The translations under genes and the position numbers were made by a program. Shown in pieces: positions 49,201 through 61,686 of a stretch of 64,000 nucleotides of DNA (positions are counted from its first letter, which is position 1; the number at the start of each line of letters is the position of its first letter). This stretch comes from Trichoplax adhaerens (Eukaryota; Placozoa; Uniplacotomia; Trichoplacea; Trichoplacidae): the NCBI RefSeq assembly GCF_000150275.1, contig NW_002060946.1, positions 865,815 to 929,814 on the forward strand. Direction: 5' to 3'. The notes under the pieces were generated by a model. That model saw only the letters and a program-made list of their open reading frames with translations, did no database searches and had not been told where the DNA came from.

Positions 49201-52200
49201 TTAATCTTAAATTTAAAATTTGTGCTTAATTAATTAAGCATCATACTGGAACCATACTTTTAGCAATAGTAAACTTTTACCACTGTCATAACTGTAGTAA
49301 GGCGGTAAATACAGCAGTTACTGTAATCTTAAAGATAGTTTCCACATTATTATGCGCCATATTAGAACCATACTTCAAATAGATTTCTTGTTGAAATTTT
49401 CCACTGCTATAGTTGTAGTAAAGCTATAAAAGGCGTTAAATGCAGCAGTTACTATAATACTAGCTTCGATTCATACTTAATTATGTGTCATACTAGAATC
49501 ATTCTCTTAAAATATTTCTCACTAGCATGGTTATCTTAAGGCTATAATAGAAAACTAAGTAAATAAATGTTAATAGTAGTTATTATTTTTAATTTCTCCA
49601 ACATAGAAGCCACCCTAAGATGGCCTTACAAGATCTTAGCACATCTATTCTTTTAGATGATTCCTATGATAATGTATTGGCGTATGCCCATCGGGGTATT
49701 ATATACGCATCTATGAAACGGTTAGCTTTTGCATGTGTTAAATTCCGCGAACTTTGCAACCCTTTTTAGTCATGCGCATAGTTTTTATCGTATTATAGTA
49801 TAATTCGTTTAATTTTTTAAATGTGTGAAAAAATCGCGGCCGTGAAGATTTCACATTTATTTGATTTCTTGCCATAATAGTATTGCATCGTACTGCGTAC
49901 CGTACTTAGCAAAATTAATGTCATTTTTAATGTAGAGTAAATTCTTCATATTGACTATAGCCCGATAAGACGGAAAAGATTTCTTATATAATACTGAGTT
50001 AAATTTAAATTCTGTAATACAAATGCAGGAGATAAATTGAGCTGCGTTATATCACCCTTAATTAATAGCAATTTTAATAAATATTTGTAAAAATGTTATA
50101 CCATTAATCACTAATAGAGTAGTAGAAGATTATTCAGTTTTCATACAAGCATAACTAAATTTGTAAATTAAACGTTTAAAGTGCTGCACTTTGAATACTA
50201 TACAATTATAATCGAATACCCAAAGTAAGATTTCTTTTACAGTCAAAGTAACAACATATCTTCTAATATATAGTATCTCCCATCAAAAACTTGTTTAAAT
50301 TCTTATAATTAGCTTAAATTGTTTAATATTTGTATTCACTTACTGGTCAATAGATGGCCGGAAGCTGTGAGCGATTTTGAAGCCGCTGTAAAACTAGACA
50401 AAACAATCGTGCTGGCTCATGTCAATTTAGGAGTTATATACATGCGGCAAAAACATGATTATACCAAGTAAATTTTGCTATAATTAACGAGTATCAAGAT
50501 ATTTTATGCCATATGGAAAGTATGGTAATTTATATCTGAAAAGTGCTGATGAATTAATATCTTTCTTGCAGTGCAATTCGACGATTAACATCGGCGATAC
50601 GTATTGATCCAACCTATGTCAGAGCTTATGTTTGCCGAGCAGAAGCTTACTGCTATGAGTCGTTGGTATGTCAAAAATGCTGTGATATATTCTCTACAAT
50701 ACACAGCTAATAGTAGATGTGTCAGCACTACTAGTAAATAGACACACTTACTCATAGATATATTTTTTAACTACATTATGTAGATACAATTCGGGTTGAA
50801 GGACTACACCAGAGCTATCCATCTACGACCAGATAATCCTAAGTACTACTTATATCGAGTAAGTCATTAATTCTATATACTGTTGTGATTATTATTTACA
50901 GTCATCTTATATTACTTTTTCGTCTAACCTTGCTAGGGTAAACTACTACTTCAGATGGGTGAGCTTGATCTCGCAGGGCAACATATAAGGTAAGAGCTAT
51001 GTTCTCAAGTAAAAGTTTTAATGCCAATTTTGTAATCGTGCGGTAGAATTTATACTATAATCATCTATCGTAGATTTGCATTCAATCTCAACCAAGGTGT
51101 TGATTTATCAATCACCCAACAAGCTGCTGTTTATTCATTCTTGGGTGAATATACCGAGGTAATATTTCTAATCTCGATTATCATAAATACTAACTTATTT
51201 TTAGAGTATTTTAAAGGTTTATTCGTCAATTTATGCTATGTATTTACAGTCAATTCAAGCTTTAAATCGTGCAATTCGAGCTCAGCCTGTCGCACCATTA
51301 TATTTATTACTTGGCAAAGTTAGCATGAAAGCCAAACTTTTCAACGTCGCTATTGATCATTTCAAGGAAGCTGTCAAACTTATGGTAATGCTGATACAAT
51401 CTATTGTGATTATATGTCTATTACCGTCTTTTATAATAACTTAACATTATTTAGACACCTTGGAATGTTACTAAATTGATTGACATGCCACGTGAAGCTG
51501 CTGAAGCATTCTATTTGATCGGTTTAAGTTATAATGAATTTAAAATGTATAAACATTCGGTCGATGCTCTAACTAGCGCTATCAAAGTTGATCCTCAACA
51601 TTATCAGGTGATTGCGTTTTCTTAGGCTACTTGTTTTATTAAATCATACTTTATGTAAGACATTTTATCTTGATTTGTAGGCATACTATCATCGTGGGCT
51701 TACTAGAATCAAATTAAAACATCCTAGAGCTATACAGGATATTAACAGAGCTTTAGCTATCAAATCCAATTTTTTCCAGGTATAATCAGAAATGATTGCT
51801 ATGATCTATTATAGTATTAATTTCAACATTTTTTGGGTCAGCGTTGATAAGAGAGAAAGTATAAACATAATTTATGCGGTATTTAATCTAGTGCACTTTT
51901 AAAGCACGGTTGATAATTTTATTGAAAAGAAAAGGAAATTCTATTAATTTCTAACGCTCTAATCTAGGCATATCTAAGTCGTGCAGCTTATTTTGGAATG
52001 AAAGGCCGTTATAATAAGGCTATCCTCAATTGTAATGAAGCGATAGAAGTGCAACCTAATAGCTTAAGAGCTTATTTATATCGGTAATTGAATGAATAAC
52101 ATTTTCTTGTTTTGTTCTCAATTAAAACTAATCTTTTGCCGTTATTATCCGTTCCTATATGTATAGTGGAGCACTTAAGTACTTGATTAAAGCCTATAAC

Positions 52201-54878
52201 TTTGCTGCCAAAGATTTAACTAAAGCCATTGCAATAGATCATACATGCGTTTTAGCTTATTTTAATCGTGCACTTTGCTACCAGAAGTTAAAAGAATATC
52301 ATAAAGTACGATGATGAGAAGTTGCTAATCTTATTTATTTGTTTATTTATTTAAGTAATAAATTAATAATATTGAGTACGTTAATCGCGATAATTAAATC
52401 TCTGGCGGAGGACTATAATTAAATATATAATCGTATGGTCAACATCGTTCCTATATAGGCTTTGCAGGACTATGGAGTTGTTCAATTACTCGACAATGAT
52501 GAAGATCAAAAGGTAAAGATACCAAGATACTATACTTGTGCCTGCTTACGTTGTTTACTTATTGTTAAATATTATTGATACGATTATAATTATCAACGTT
52601 ATCTTTGATAGGTTTTGCAAAATCGCAGTTTACTTTATTTTGAAATTGGCGACTACGAAAACGCCTTGTTAGATACACTATTATGCTTTAAGGTAATGAA
52701 GTAAAAGCTGAATAAGATTTGTTGTTACAGCAATCATGAAATTAATACATTTTATTACGTCTTTCAGGAAAATCCAAAAGATGTCAAAATCATCCACACC
52801 ATCGGTCGTTGTTATCATCAGTGAGTAGAGATGTTATTGAGTGGAATTACTATGCAGCTAATACTGAATAATTTAGACTTTATTTTATCAAACTGATAAT
52901 GATTTTATTTAATGGATTAGCCTTCAATACTATGAAGATGCAATTTATGCATTCAATGCTGCGTTAGCTATAGATCCGTTCTTTCTCGATGCTTACCTTG
53001 GTCGAGGAAATGTAATGATGGATTATGTTACCTTGAATCACAATGCTATCAGCAGGTAATGTACTCATAGGCGTGTAATAAACTATTTACTGTATGATCA
53101 TTGATAAAGGTTCTTACATCTCACAATCTATTGTTGATAACTTTTTGGAAATTTTAAGGAGGGATTATGGGAAAGCTTTACGTTTGAGCCCTTTCTACTT
53201 ACCTGCACGTCTTAACTTAGCTTATAGTTTGCAGGTGATAATTAATTTCTTGATTGTTCGGCGTTTGTCATATACTTGGTCAAGATATTACTTTAAAACT
53301 TGATTACTAACAATTATGACTACTATTTCAGGTCGATGGCCATTTCAAGCTTGCTTGGAATCAATTTACGATCGCTCTTAATATAGATAAAGGTAAGAAA
53401 AATACCTGCCTACTGATTCCAATTAGATTTATTTCGCTTTGTTGATACCGAAGGACATGGGAGGAATAATTGAATGGCTCTTATTATTAGGTCTATGATG
53501 TTATAATAGTGTTATCAACATCTTCTTTACATTTAGAGTGCATAAGTGCCCTTGAAGGAAGAGCAGTAGTTAATTTACAAATGAGCAATACATTTGCAGC
53601 CTTGACTGATATTAATCAAGCAATTAAGGTTAGGCAATAAATCTTGCACCATTGCATTTATTTCGCTATTAATTTTTTAAAAAATCTTCGAATAAAGTAA
53701 AAAATAATGATAAATTATTTCTCCATTTTATATCGTCGGACTATGACTGCTGCTATGTTTACAGATTAAGCAGACAGCAGAACTTTATACTAACCGTGGA
53801 GTAATTCATCTAGTAAGTAGGATGATCAGTACATCTGGATTAGAAGTAAATATTACTACAACACTATTTTCACTATATCCTTATATTTTAAGGCTCCCTT
53901 TTAACATATTTCTGGTTAATTCTTCTTTACAGTTTCGGAATGATGTTGTAAATGCTATGAGAGATTATCAAACTGCTATAGCTTTGACTCCGACTTATAG
54001 CCTAGCCTACTTTAACGCAGCCAATTTATATTTTATTCAACGCCGATTCCAACAAGTAAGTCTTTAAAATTACTTTATTAAAGGATTTATATTGACTGAA
54101 TTAAGGTGCTTCTTATAGTTTGATGACTGCAATATTTTATTAAGTTTGGAAATGTTAGTCATATGATAATTATACTTATTACTTATTAGGCTCTAATGTA
54201 CTATGACAAAGCCTTAGAATTTGATGCAAATGATGAGTCAGCTCTTCATAATAGAGGTGTTGCTAAGGTAAGCTAATTCCTGATTCACTTGTAATTAATG
54301 CTTTTAAAGTGATCAAGAAGGATATTTGTAAGTCAGATAAAAGTTTATACCGATCTTGCTTTAATTCTCAAAATTTATTTCTTTTTATCAATTCTAGATT
54401 ATGATGAAAGATTACGAAGGTGCCTTGGAAGATTTTAATAAAACAAGTAGGACATTGTTTCTTGATTATTTACAAAGTCTCATAACAATTACATTAATAA
54501 ATATATTCATTCATGTATCAGTTGATATTTACCCGTATGGAGCTCATGCTTACTTTAATCGAGGAAACTTACTTGCAATAATGGGACGATATGGGGAAGC
54601 AGAGAATGATTATGGCATTGGTAGGATATTTTATCTTGAATATATAGACGATTTATGTAAGTATGTTTCTTACAATATTAAATCATGGTTATACATTATT
54701 ATTTACAGCCTTAAAGTTAAAGCCTCAAGATGCCATAGTTCTAAAAAGACGTGCCTATGTTAAAGGCAAGCAATCGAGAAAAGAAGAAGCTCTAGAGGAT
54801 TATAAGTTGGCTGTGAATATTCAAAGTGAATCTGTAATAAAAGATTTATTGACCGAAGAATTAACTTCCTCAGCGTAG
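40269..54878 (+). CDS. TTC6: Large tetratricopeptide repeat protein, TTC6-like
   Basis: Probable protein-interaction scaffold; TTC6 has little experimental characterisation. Exons: 40269-40303, 40785-40896, 41100-41161, 41339-41429, 41519-41550, 41665-41765, 41894-41924, 42013-42115, 42242-42450, 42552-43072, 44068-44315, 44447-44602, 44793-45067, 45363-45460, 46159-46188, 46272-46389, 46551-46635, 46787-46968, 47097-47309, 47421-47503, 47650-47768, 47886-48101, 48220-48408, 48611-48817, 48944-49041, 49607-49720, 50354-50467, 50572-50665, 50784-50858, 50937-50989, 51074-51158, 51250-51384, 51455-51607, 51681-51779, 51968-52083, 52167-52305, 52459-52512, 52612-52692, 52768-52820, 52921-53055, 53159-53234, 53332-53392, 53537-53628, 53765-53812, 53933-54055, 54190-54267, 54398-54446, 54522-54620, 54709-54878. 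Every phase agrees: 1969 codons plus stop (human TTC6 about 1880). Residues 1-968 are charged and mostly unstructured, with a basic KKKTKKKRKK run near 830. From about 969 to the end the protein is almost wholly TPR, with recurring AxxxxxxAIxLxPxxxxAYxxRG patterns. The short exons 5, 7 and 15 are the least certain. Confidence 0.85.
43267..43460. repeat. Short tandem duplication in TTC6-like intron 10
   Basis: Two related segments 117 bp apart (starting 43267 and 43384) share TATA(C/T)TTGGAAAGTTA(G/A)AGA followed by TAGAAT(T/G)CTCATTT. Diverged, non-coding. Confidence 0.55.
43848..43901. repeat. Near-perfect 54-bp palindrome without spacer
   Basis: The two 27-base arms meet at GGATCC (43872-43877) and are reverse complements with a single mismatch (C at 43864 against A at 43885). 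The arm reads outward as AAGGTTG...TGATCCAAAATTA-type sequence. It lies in the 995-bp intron 10 of the TTC6-like gene, about 170 bp before the acceptor. It can form a stable hairpin in RNA or a cruciform in DNA. Confidence 0.9.
49036..49560. repeat. Degenerate tandem repeats built on the exon 25 splice donor of the TTC6-like gene
   Basis: Intron 25 (49042-49606) is made largely of about four diverged units of roughly 122-141 bp. Each carries a version of AAGGCGGTAAATGCAGCAG followed by GTTACTGTAATC, starting near 49036, 49177, 49299 and 49430, and later TCATACTAGAACCATACT. The first unit spans the real exon/intron border (AAGGCG then GTAAAT). The third, at 49299, preserves the donor word AAGGCGGTAAAT intact, so the intron appears to have grown by duplicating its own 5' splice site. 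Confidence 0.7.
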
Positions 54879-55951
54879 TCTAACCAATATATAATTTTAA
54901 ATTGTGTGTATATGATGTACATTAATCCTTATAGATATATGTTGATTATATATTTATAATGTATTGATATTTTACTATGTCGAAATACGATCAAATCAAT
55001 TTACTAATTAAAGTTAATTAATACTACTGAATCAAGAAGTTCTCAGCAATTTGATGCATAGAACCATGTAGTCTATCATACGCTAAACAATCTTTATGAG
55101 CATATATGGCTCATTAAATACAAGTATTTAAACCACTTTTATACATGAGAATTTAATTCTTACACATTGCAATCACAAGATTGTTGTAAAATTCTAAAAT
55201 TTGTACAATTGTTTCTTGATGTTGAGGTATATAACGGCAACTAACTTTATGCCGGGCTAGAATTTATAATTATAGCAGTAGTACGGAATTTATCATATAT
55301 TTCTTTTGCAATCCATAAATTTGAAGAAAATTTTGATTTCCAAGTCATTTGATAACATTTATATCATCGAGCATTTTACGTCTGTTTTATAATAAGAAGA
55401 ATACTAACAGGCGTAAAAGAATATTTTTAATCATGTTAACTTTATATTAGAATGAAGTTTTATTTGTACTGTTTCGAAAATTAATCATGACCTGATTCTA
55501 TCGCATAAGTGGATTATGCACATAAATTTGACTTGGTTTTGTGCTAAACATTGAAAAAATTGATTGGAAAAATAAAAGTAAAACATTTGATAGAGTTTCA
55601 TCAAACATAGCTATGATTTATGTCATTGATTTGATCACATGTAATCAAGATCTTCATGTTATCGAGGGTTCAGAGCCCATAACAAAGTGTGTTACTTTCG
55701 CAAGATAGTTTAAGACGATTAGTAGTACTATATCGAAGGAGTAATATTCAGGCGATAGAAGCAATAATATTGTTAAACACTTCTAAGTGATAAGAAGATA
55801 TTATTAAAGAATATAGCAATGTTTCGTGGATATACAGTATATACAAGTAATTAATGGTTGTAGTAAGAGCGGCTGTATTGTCTTTTTAGGGGTGACGACG
55901 GTCTTACAAGCCAATAGCGAAGATACTTTGTGAAATGATTCCTTGGGCTAG
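54879..55951. other. Intergenic region after the TTC6-like gene
   Basis: AT-rich, no recognised gene. One small ORF starting near 55615 (about 31 codons, containing HVIEGSEPITK) looks coding-like but cannot be joined in phase to the candidate exons that follow. Confidence 0.35.
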
Positions 55952-56336
55952 ATAGAAGACGATAACATTCAATTAACGGAGATATTGGCTCCATTACAAT
56001 ACTTGTAAGTGGTAAAAAAGATAAAGTAATAAAGGCGATATACAGCAGAGCTACAATTAATTAATTAATTGTAGGAGCAGTTCAGTAAAGATTTTAAAAA
56101 TTGACGACGATGTTACTCCATTAAGAAGGTGTGCTAGTTTACGTGTAGAAGTAATTAAAAATAGTAAATGGAATAAAGTGAGAAGAGGACAGCATTCATT
56201 CAATAGTGGTGCAGTTACGTTGATATTATTAATGCTATTTTAAATGATCCAATGAAGAAATAATTAGAGCTATACTACGGATCTACTGGCCGTAAGAATA
56301 GTATCGCAGTTTACGGCATCCATTCCTTACGAAACG
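55952..56336 (+). CDS. Unassigned candidate gene or relic, three phase-compatible exons
   Basis: Three open segments with matching splice signals can be joined: 55952-56004 (donor GTAAGT), 56075-56213 (acceptor TTGTAG, weak donor GTTACG) and 56268-56336 (acceptor AATTAG, donor GTGATG). They give 87 residues with alternating polar and hydrophobic runs such as CASLRVEVIKNSKW and DLLAVRIVSQFTASIPYE, suggestive of beta strands. I found no convincing start exon and no continuing 3' exon: a further donor GTAAGT at 56591 leads to stops in the phase I could try. It may be a decayed gene or part of a gene with exons I missed. I recognise no family. Confidence 0.3.
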
Positions 56337-57187
56337 GTGATGGTGATCCTATAGCTTCAACGGAATATTAATTACTACCCTAATTGAAATAATAATCCCG
56401 CTAAGCCTTACCCTTAGATCCTATATTTTAGGTAATATTATGAAAATGTGTCGGATGTCTGATCTGGTGGGATCAATGATTTAGTTCATACCGGCAAGCA
56501 AGCCCTTTAATATGCAATAAACTAATAATTAATCGGACATGCACTCTAATGAAGGACATTAAAATCAGTTCCAGAACGTTATCCTTGAACTGGTAAGTTA
56601 ACTTTTGAGAGAACGTGCAGATGTCAAGTTATTAGTGAAGCAAGGTATGTTGGTACATCATGCAGTTACTATTCTTGGCTTTCAATATTTACAATGTTGA
56701 TCTTCGACCGCCCGCAGAACATCGTACTGTACAATACTGACGTTGGAGGGTAGCAGATGTTAATTTACGGTTTACCAATCTAGCCCACAATCTCCGTCAC
56801 ATATATACTGTATATATCCGATACTAAAGGTAAAATTTCAATTTAATTTGCTAGCAATATTATTCGGTAAAGTAAGGCTGAATTCTTGTTTGGGTAAGGA
56901 AGGAAGGCTAATTTCCATCATCGTATCATGGACGCTTCAAGACAATCCAGCTATAGTAATACATCCTATACTAGTGAATCAAGTAAAAATCGTTACGATC
57001 GATGGCATTGGACCGTTTTCTTACAAGCATGTCAGTATAATGAACAGGAGAAAAATCTCATAGATAAAAATTATCAATCGTAAACGTAGAGGATGATATT
57101 TACTTAATAAACTACGATAGAGAGAATCTGCAGTAATAGAGATCTTATTTAGCCCTGATATCATTGATCGTTTGATTCTTTACTGAT
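56337..57187. other. Intergenic region before the transporter gene
   Basis: Contains a short motif (56452-56471) resembling 5693-5712, a few possible splice signals and a 71-codon ORF at 56848-57063 of unknown nature. No supported gene. The promoter of the gene at 57188 should lie at its right end. Confidence 0.35.
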
Positions 57188-60100
57188 ATGGGCAATTTTT
57201 TCATTTTAGATTTTGTCAGTATTGCGGCTATTTTGGGTATTGGTATTCTCGGTAAGTAATTAATCACTGCGGCTAAAGTAACCAGCAACCAGCAAGATAT
57301 CAAATAATCAAGTATCCTTTTTACTTCATTCATTTTTGGGGGAGGGCAAAAGCTTCCATATAGCGTACCTTTCAATGTACATCATTATTGATGAATATCT
57401 CTTGATTATTAGGTCTGCCTGTAACATTGTCTCATTCTGGCATGCAACCTTTGATCTTAAATCTTATTATCAGCTTCTTTGCACAGGTATTAGTAAATGT
57501 ATGCTATTACTATATCGATATTTGCTATATATCGAAATAAGAAGCGTAAATTATTTCTTCGGCAAGTTAGCATTGCTTTGATAAAATAAATGAACTAACT
57601 GTATAGAATTATTTTCTTATCCTTTTAAAACGAATGCAAAATTTTTGTGCGGAAAGTTGGCATTAATTATAGTCTTTAATTTTAGTCAATTTTGGTTTTA
57701 TGCTTTACTACACTTTTACAACAAGCATCAGCGATTAAAATCCACGAAGCCAATCAATTTGAGGATGTAGGTTTATACTTTTAGATATCCTAAATTTACG
57801 GTTTAGTGGAATAAATTAATCATCTATTATAGCAGATATCTGCCTACTGAACCAGGCTAGTAATGAAATTAGAATATTACCATTGGATAACAAGATATTT
57901 CTACTTGTCTCAGTTTGTTTGTATTGAAGATGATTCAACGCCTTTAACCTCGGAAACGAATAATACTGAAGCTTTAGCTATCATCGAGCATAAGCTTGCA
58001 GAATTAAAGGATTTAATGGTGCAAGATAAAGATCAAGACGAAACACAAGATGATGAAATTAGCCTACATACCATTTCCAAACTTTTTCTACCCTTTGGAG
58101 CTTATCAACTGTTTGATATTCTAGTCATTGCAACATTGTACGTTAGAGTTATTTATAGTCTTCGCCGTACTTATTAAATCAGCAGTTATCATTTCTATCT
58201 ATAATTAATCTAAATTTAGTAGTATAGTAATAGAATGATAGATAGTACTACTCCTAAATCGGAAAGAATAAAACTATAATAGGAAACTCAGCACAGATAT
58301 ACAAACGAGCAACCTTCATTTAGTAATCCCTATCTCATTTTTCTTGTTACGATATTTCAGTTTATCTATCTTGATCAGCTTTGCATTAGCCGGTGGTCAG
58401 GCCTATTCAGAGATAACTGAACTACCGTAAGATTATATCATACCTACAGTTCTGATTTGTGACTAATTTAATACTTATAACAAGTAATCAGATATAAAAT
58501 TTATTCCTATTAACGGTTACTGTTGTCATTAACTCCTCTTTTAATACTATCTTCTTACTACTTGATTAGATTACCAGTGATGATATCCATCTTTGTATGG
58601 AGTTGGGCCGCTGTTATCATTTTCCTTCGAAAAATTGTTCAGCCTTTTGTCTCTGTTTTAACAATCGTTAAATGTATTGCCTTAGTAGTTACGGTGAGAT
58701 CTTCTGATACGCTTTGCATTTATCCCTAAAATTTGATTATAATATATCATGAATGGATTAGATCAATTTACTCGAATATTGTACGATAGGTTATTTTTAT
58801 AAGGCGTCAAATCACGCCAATTGTATCATCCGTCGTACTATAATTATTAAGTTAACTTCGATTAAGATTGATCAGAAATATTAATAATTCCTAATTAGTT
58901 ACTTTACTTCGATATTATAATACTTATAAACCAAATAGATACATATAAGCAAAGATTATTAAATTGGCCATAATTTGTTAACATTTCAAACGGTATTTCT
59001 AATAGGATATTGATATTGTTGATCAACAGGTATCGGTTACTTTTTATGTTGGCTTAAAAATTGATCTCCCAATACACAACAACTGGAGCTATGTTGGCTC
59101 GTCTTTTCTAATGACAACAGTTTCCCTCGGTATAACTACTATGTCGTTATTTTAGCCTAAGTTACGCTACTTTAGAGATATCATAGAATGGTCATGATTC
59201 TATTAAGCATACTTATTCAATGGATAGATCCAGTAAATGAATTTAATGGATTGCCGTAAAGTTATGATGGACATATAGTTTGCTATACAATTATTAAGCC
59301 TAAAATTCGTACCATCAACAACTGCGAACTTATTTTTAGCTTTTTCTGATATATCGAAAATTTTCAATTTCTATTTTAAAAAGGTGGTATCATTTTGATC
59401 ATGCCCATGCTTTTTGCTAGAATCCGCTTCAATACCCGAGAGGTACGTAAAATTGTGTCGCTATTTTTTTGGGCTACGGAATTGATATTCATATATCATT
59501 TTAATACGGTATGCAAGTAAGTTCGATCTTGATTACTTTAGTGTCTTCTTATAATTCATCTCAAAGCGATTATGATATTGTATAAACGGAATTATTATAA
59601 ACAGCTTTTAAATTTCGCAATTATTACATTTTTTTAACAATATCTTTCCATCGAGTAATTATATTGCTATTGTATAGTTTTTTTCAAAGCTAGGCTTGAT
59701 AGTTGGATACATATAAATAAGTATCAGATCTTTTCTAACATTTAAGATTTGTATATATTTCGCAATACAGTAATTTTGATATCATTAAACTTTTAACTCA
59801 AAATACTTTACGAGCTTTGACATTATATCTTTTTAAGAAATAGAGGAGCAAGCTATATATTAACTTCTTTCTATGCAAAATATTATGATCATACTTAATA
59901 TCAGTCAATCTTAAATTTGCAGGTAGTCCTATTTAATACAGCCATAATAAGTGCGTTAGGGACGGTGGTGATCTTGAATCTCCTTTGGTATGGATAATTC
60001 TATCAGAACTATTTAGTTATATTGCCATAACAATACAGTATACGATATATCGTTCATGAACAGACTTGAATATCAGTAGTGAGAGCTAATGTAACTGTAA

Positions 60101-61686
60101 TATGGCTTTATAAAATGAATAGCATTTATAGCGTAGTTGATAATGTGCATTTTATGATGTAAATAAGCTACTTAAGCTGATTACTCTACTACAATTTTTA
60201 TCTTGTCTCTTATCAGTTCCGTTGTGCTATGTCTGATCGAATAGTAAACTACCGTACTTAAATTTATTCGACTTAGCTGCTTCTCTTCCTAATACATTAC
60301 AAATACCAACTAGCTATACAGCAATATAAGGATCTTGAATATCGCTTTATAGGTCGTATGCTGTGCTTGGGGTTGTTCCTCAACGATGTGTTGATATCCA
60401 GCCAACTATAATGCAACCCGATAACCAGAATACGACCTTAGCAGGACACTGCAACATTTCCTTAGCATGGTACATAGTGGTGAAATTTTGATATCTTCCA
60501 GTAAATCATTTCGTCGCCTGCGAATAACAGTATTATTGCGTCGTAGTAGTAAGGTTAAAGTTTCGATTTTTTGCGCTATTTAGGGCAGAAAGAAACGGTA
60601 AAATATCGACTGTTCCATTAACTGAGGTAAAATTGTAATTACGAAATATTTATCTGCTGTGATCACTTTAAGAAAAAATAAAATCTACCATATATAGATT
60701 CTTCGACAGCATTATCCGAAGTACGATTGGATTGCTAGTTTGGTTGAAATCTTTATCGTTATCAGTATCACCGTCTCATTTTTAACTTTAGGATCAGCTT
60801 TAAGGCACACATGTGAGAAATAACCTTATGCTATTAGCTACTATTTTAGATTAAAATTAATTAGGTAAAAATTGTATTAAACTTACTATCTTGCTTTGGC
60901 ACTTTTTCAGTGTGTGGAACGTTAGATACAATCTGGAATTACTTTAAAGCGAGAATGTCTGAGGAGGCAGCTGCCCAAGTAGAAGATGGGGTTCGCACTA
61001 CTACGGAAAAAAATTGGCTATGGTAAAACAATTATAAGTTTATTTTACTCAGTATCATACGCTCTTAAATTTCCAATAACCACAATTTTATCAATATCAA
61101 TTAGCGATAATACTAAAACTAGTCGGCTTAAGTATACTTTATTACCCATATTATAATTATGAAAGTCTTTTTATTTAAATCTTTCATCACCCTACTCTAG
61201 GATTACTAAAATTCTAGTCTATATCCTTACATTTGGCATCGCTTTTATAGTTGCAATGTTTAATCCAAAGGTAATATATATATCGTTTTATATTACTAGC
61301 CTGCACAAATAAATTACTTACCGTGCAACGATATACCCGTATGTATAATTACCTTTTATAATCTATCAGGCATTTATAGCAATCCTAAGTTCTGTAGGAT
61401 CATTTTTTATCAATTTACAAGCTGGATTGTTCATACCTATGATGATCTACAAGGCTAGGCGGCATGCTAGCAGGTTGATTATGATTAGGATATTACAACA
61501 TTTTAAAGCATTAATTTCAGATAATTAATAAGCAGATTATCTTTATTCTTCTTTAGCAATTTAAAGACGCCTTGTCCGATGGGGAAAATTCTGTATATAT
61601 TACACTTTTTGATGGCCTTTTATTTCTTATTTGCAGTTGTTTATGATATTGTTATTGTAATTATACAATCTGTTCATAAATCTTAA
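57188..61686 (+). CDS. Multi-pass membrane transporter, amino acid/auxin permease-like
   Basis: Predicted to carry amino acids or related solutes across a membrane. Exons: 57188-57251, 57413-57486, 57686-57766, 57914-58137, 58361-58426, 58570-58693, 59030-59129, 59384-59442, 59923-59987, 60353-60469, 60584-60626, 60698-60812, 60911-61022, 61201-61270, 61370-61473, 61557-61686; all phases agree, 515 codons plus stop. The N-terminal SIAAILGIGILGLPVTLSHS matches the unwound first helix (GxGILGLP) of the APC-type amino acid transporter fold. About 10-11 hydrophobic segments follow, including SALGTVVILNLLWSYAVLGV and AFIAILSSVGSFFINLQAGL. The loop encoded by exon 4 is acidic and hydrophilic (about 55 residues). 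A Cys-containing loop (residues about 293-340) has N-glycosylation sites (NQNTT, CNIS). An in-frame TGA lies 12 bases before the ATG. Family assignment is from pattern, not alignment, and substrate is unknown. Confidence 0.75.
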
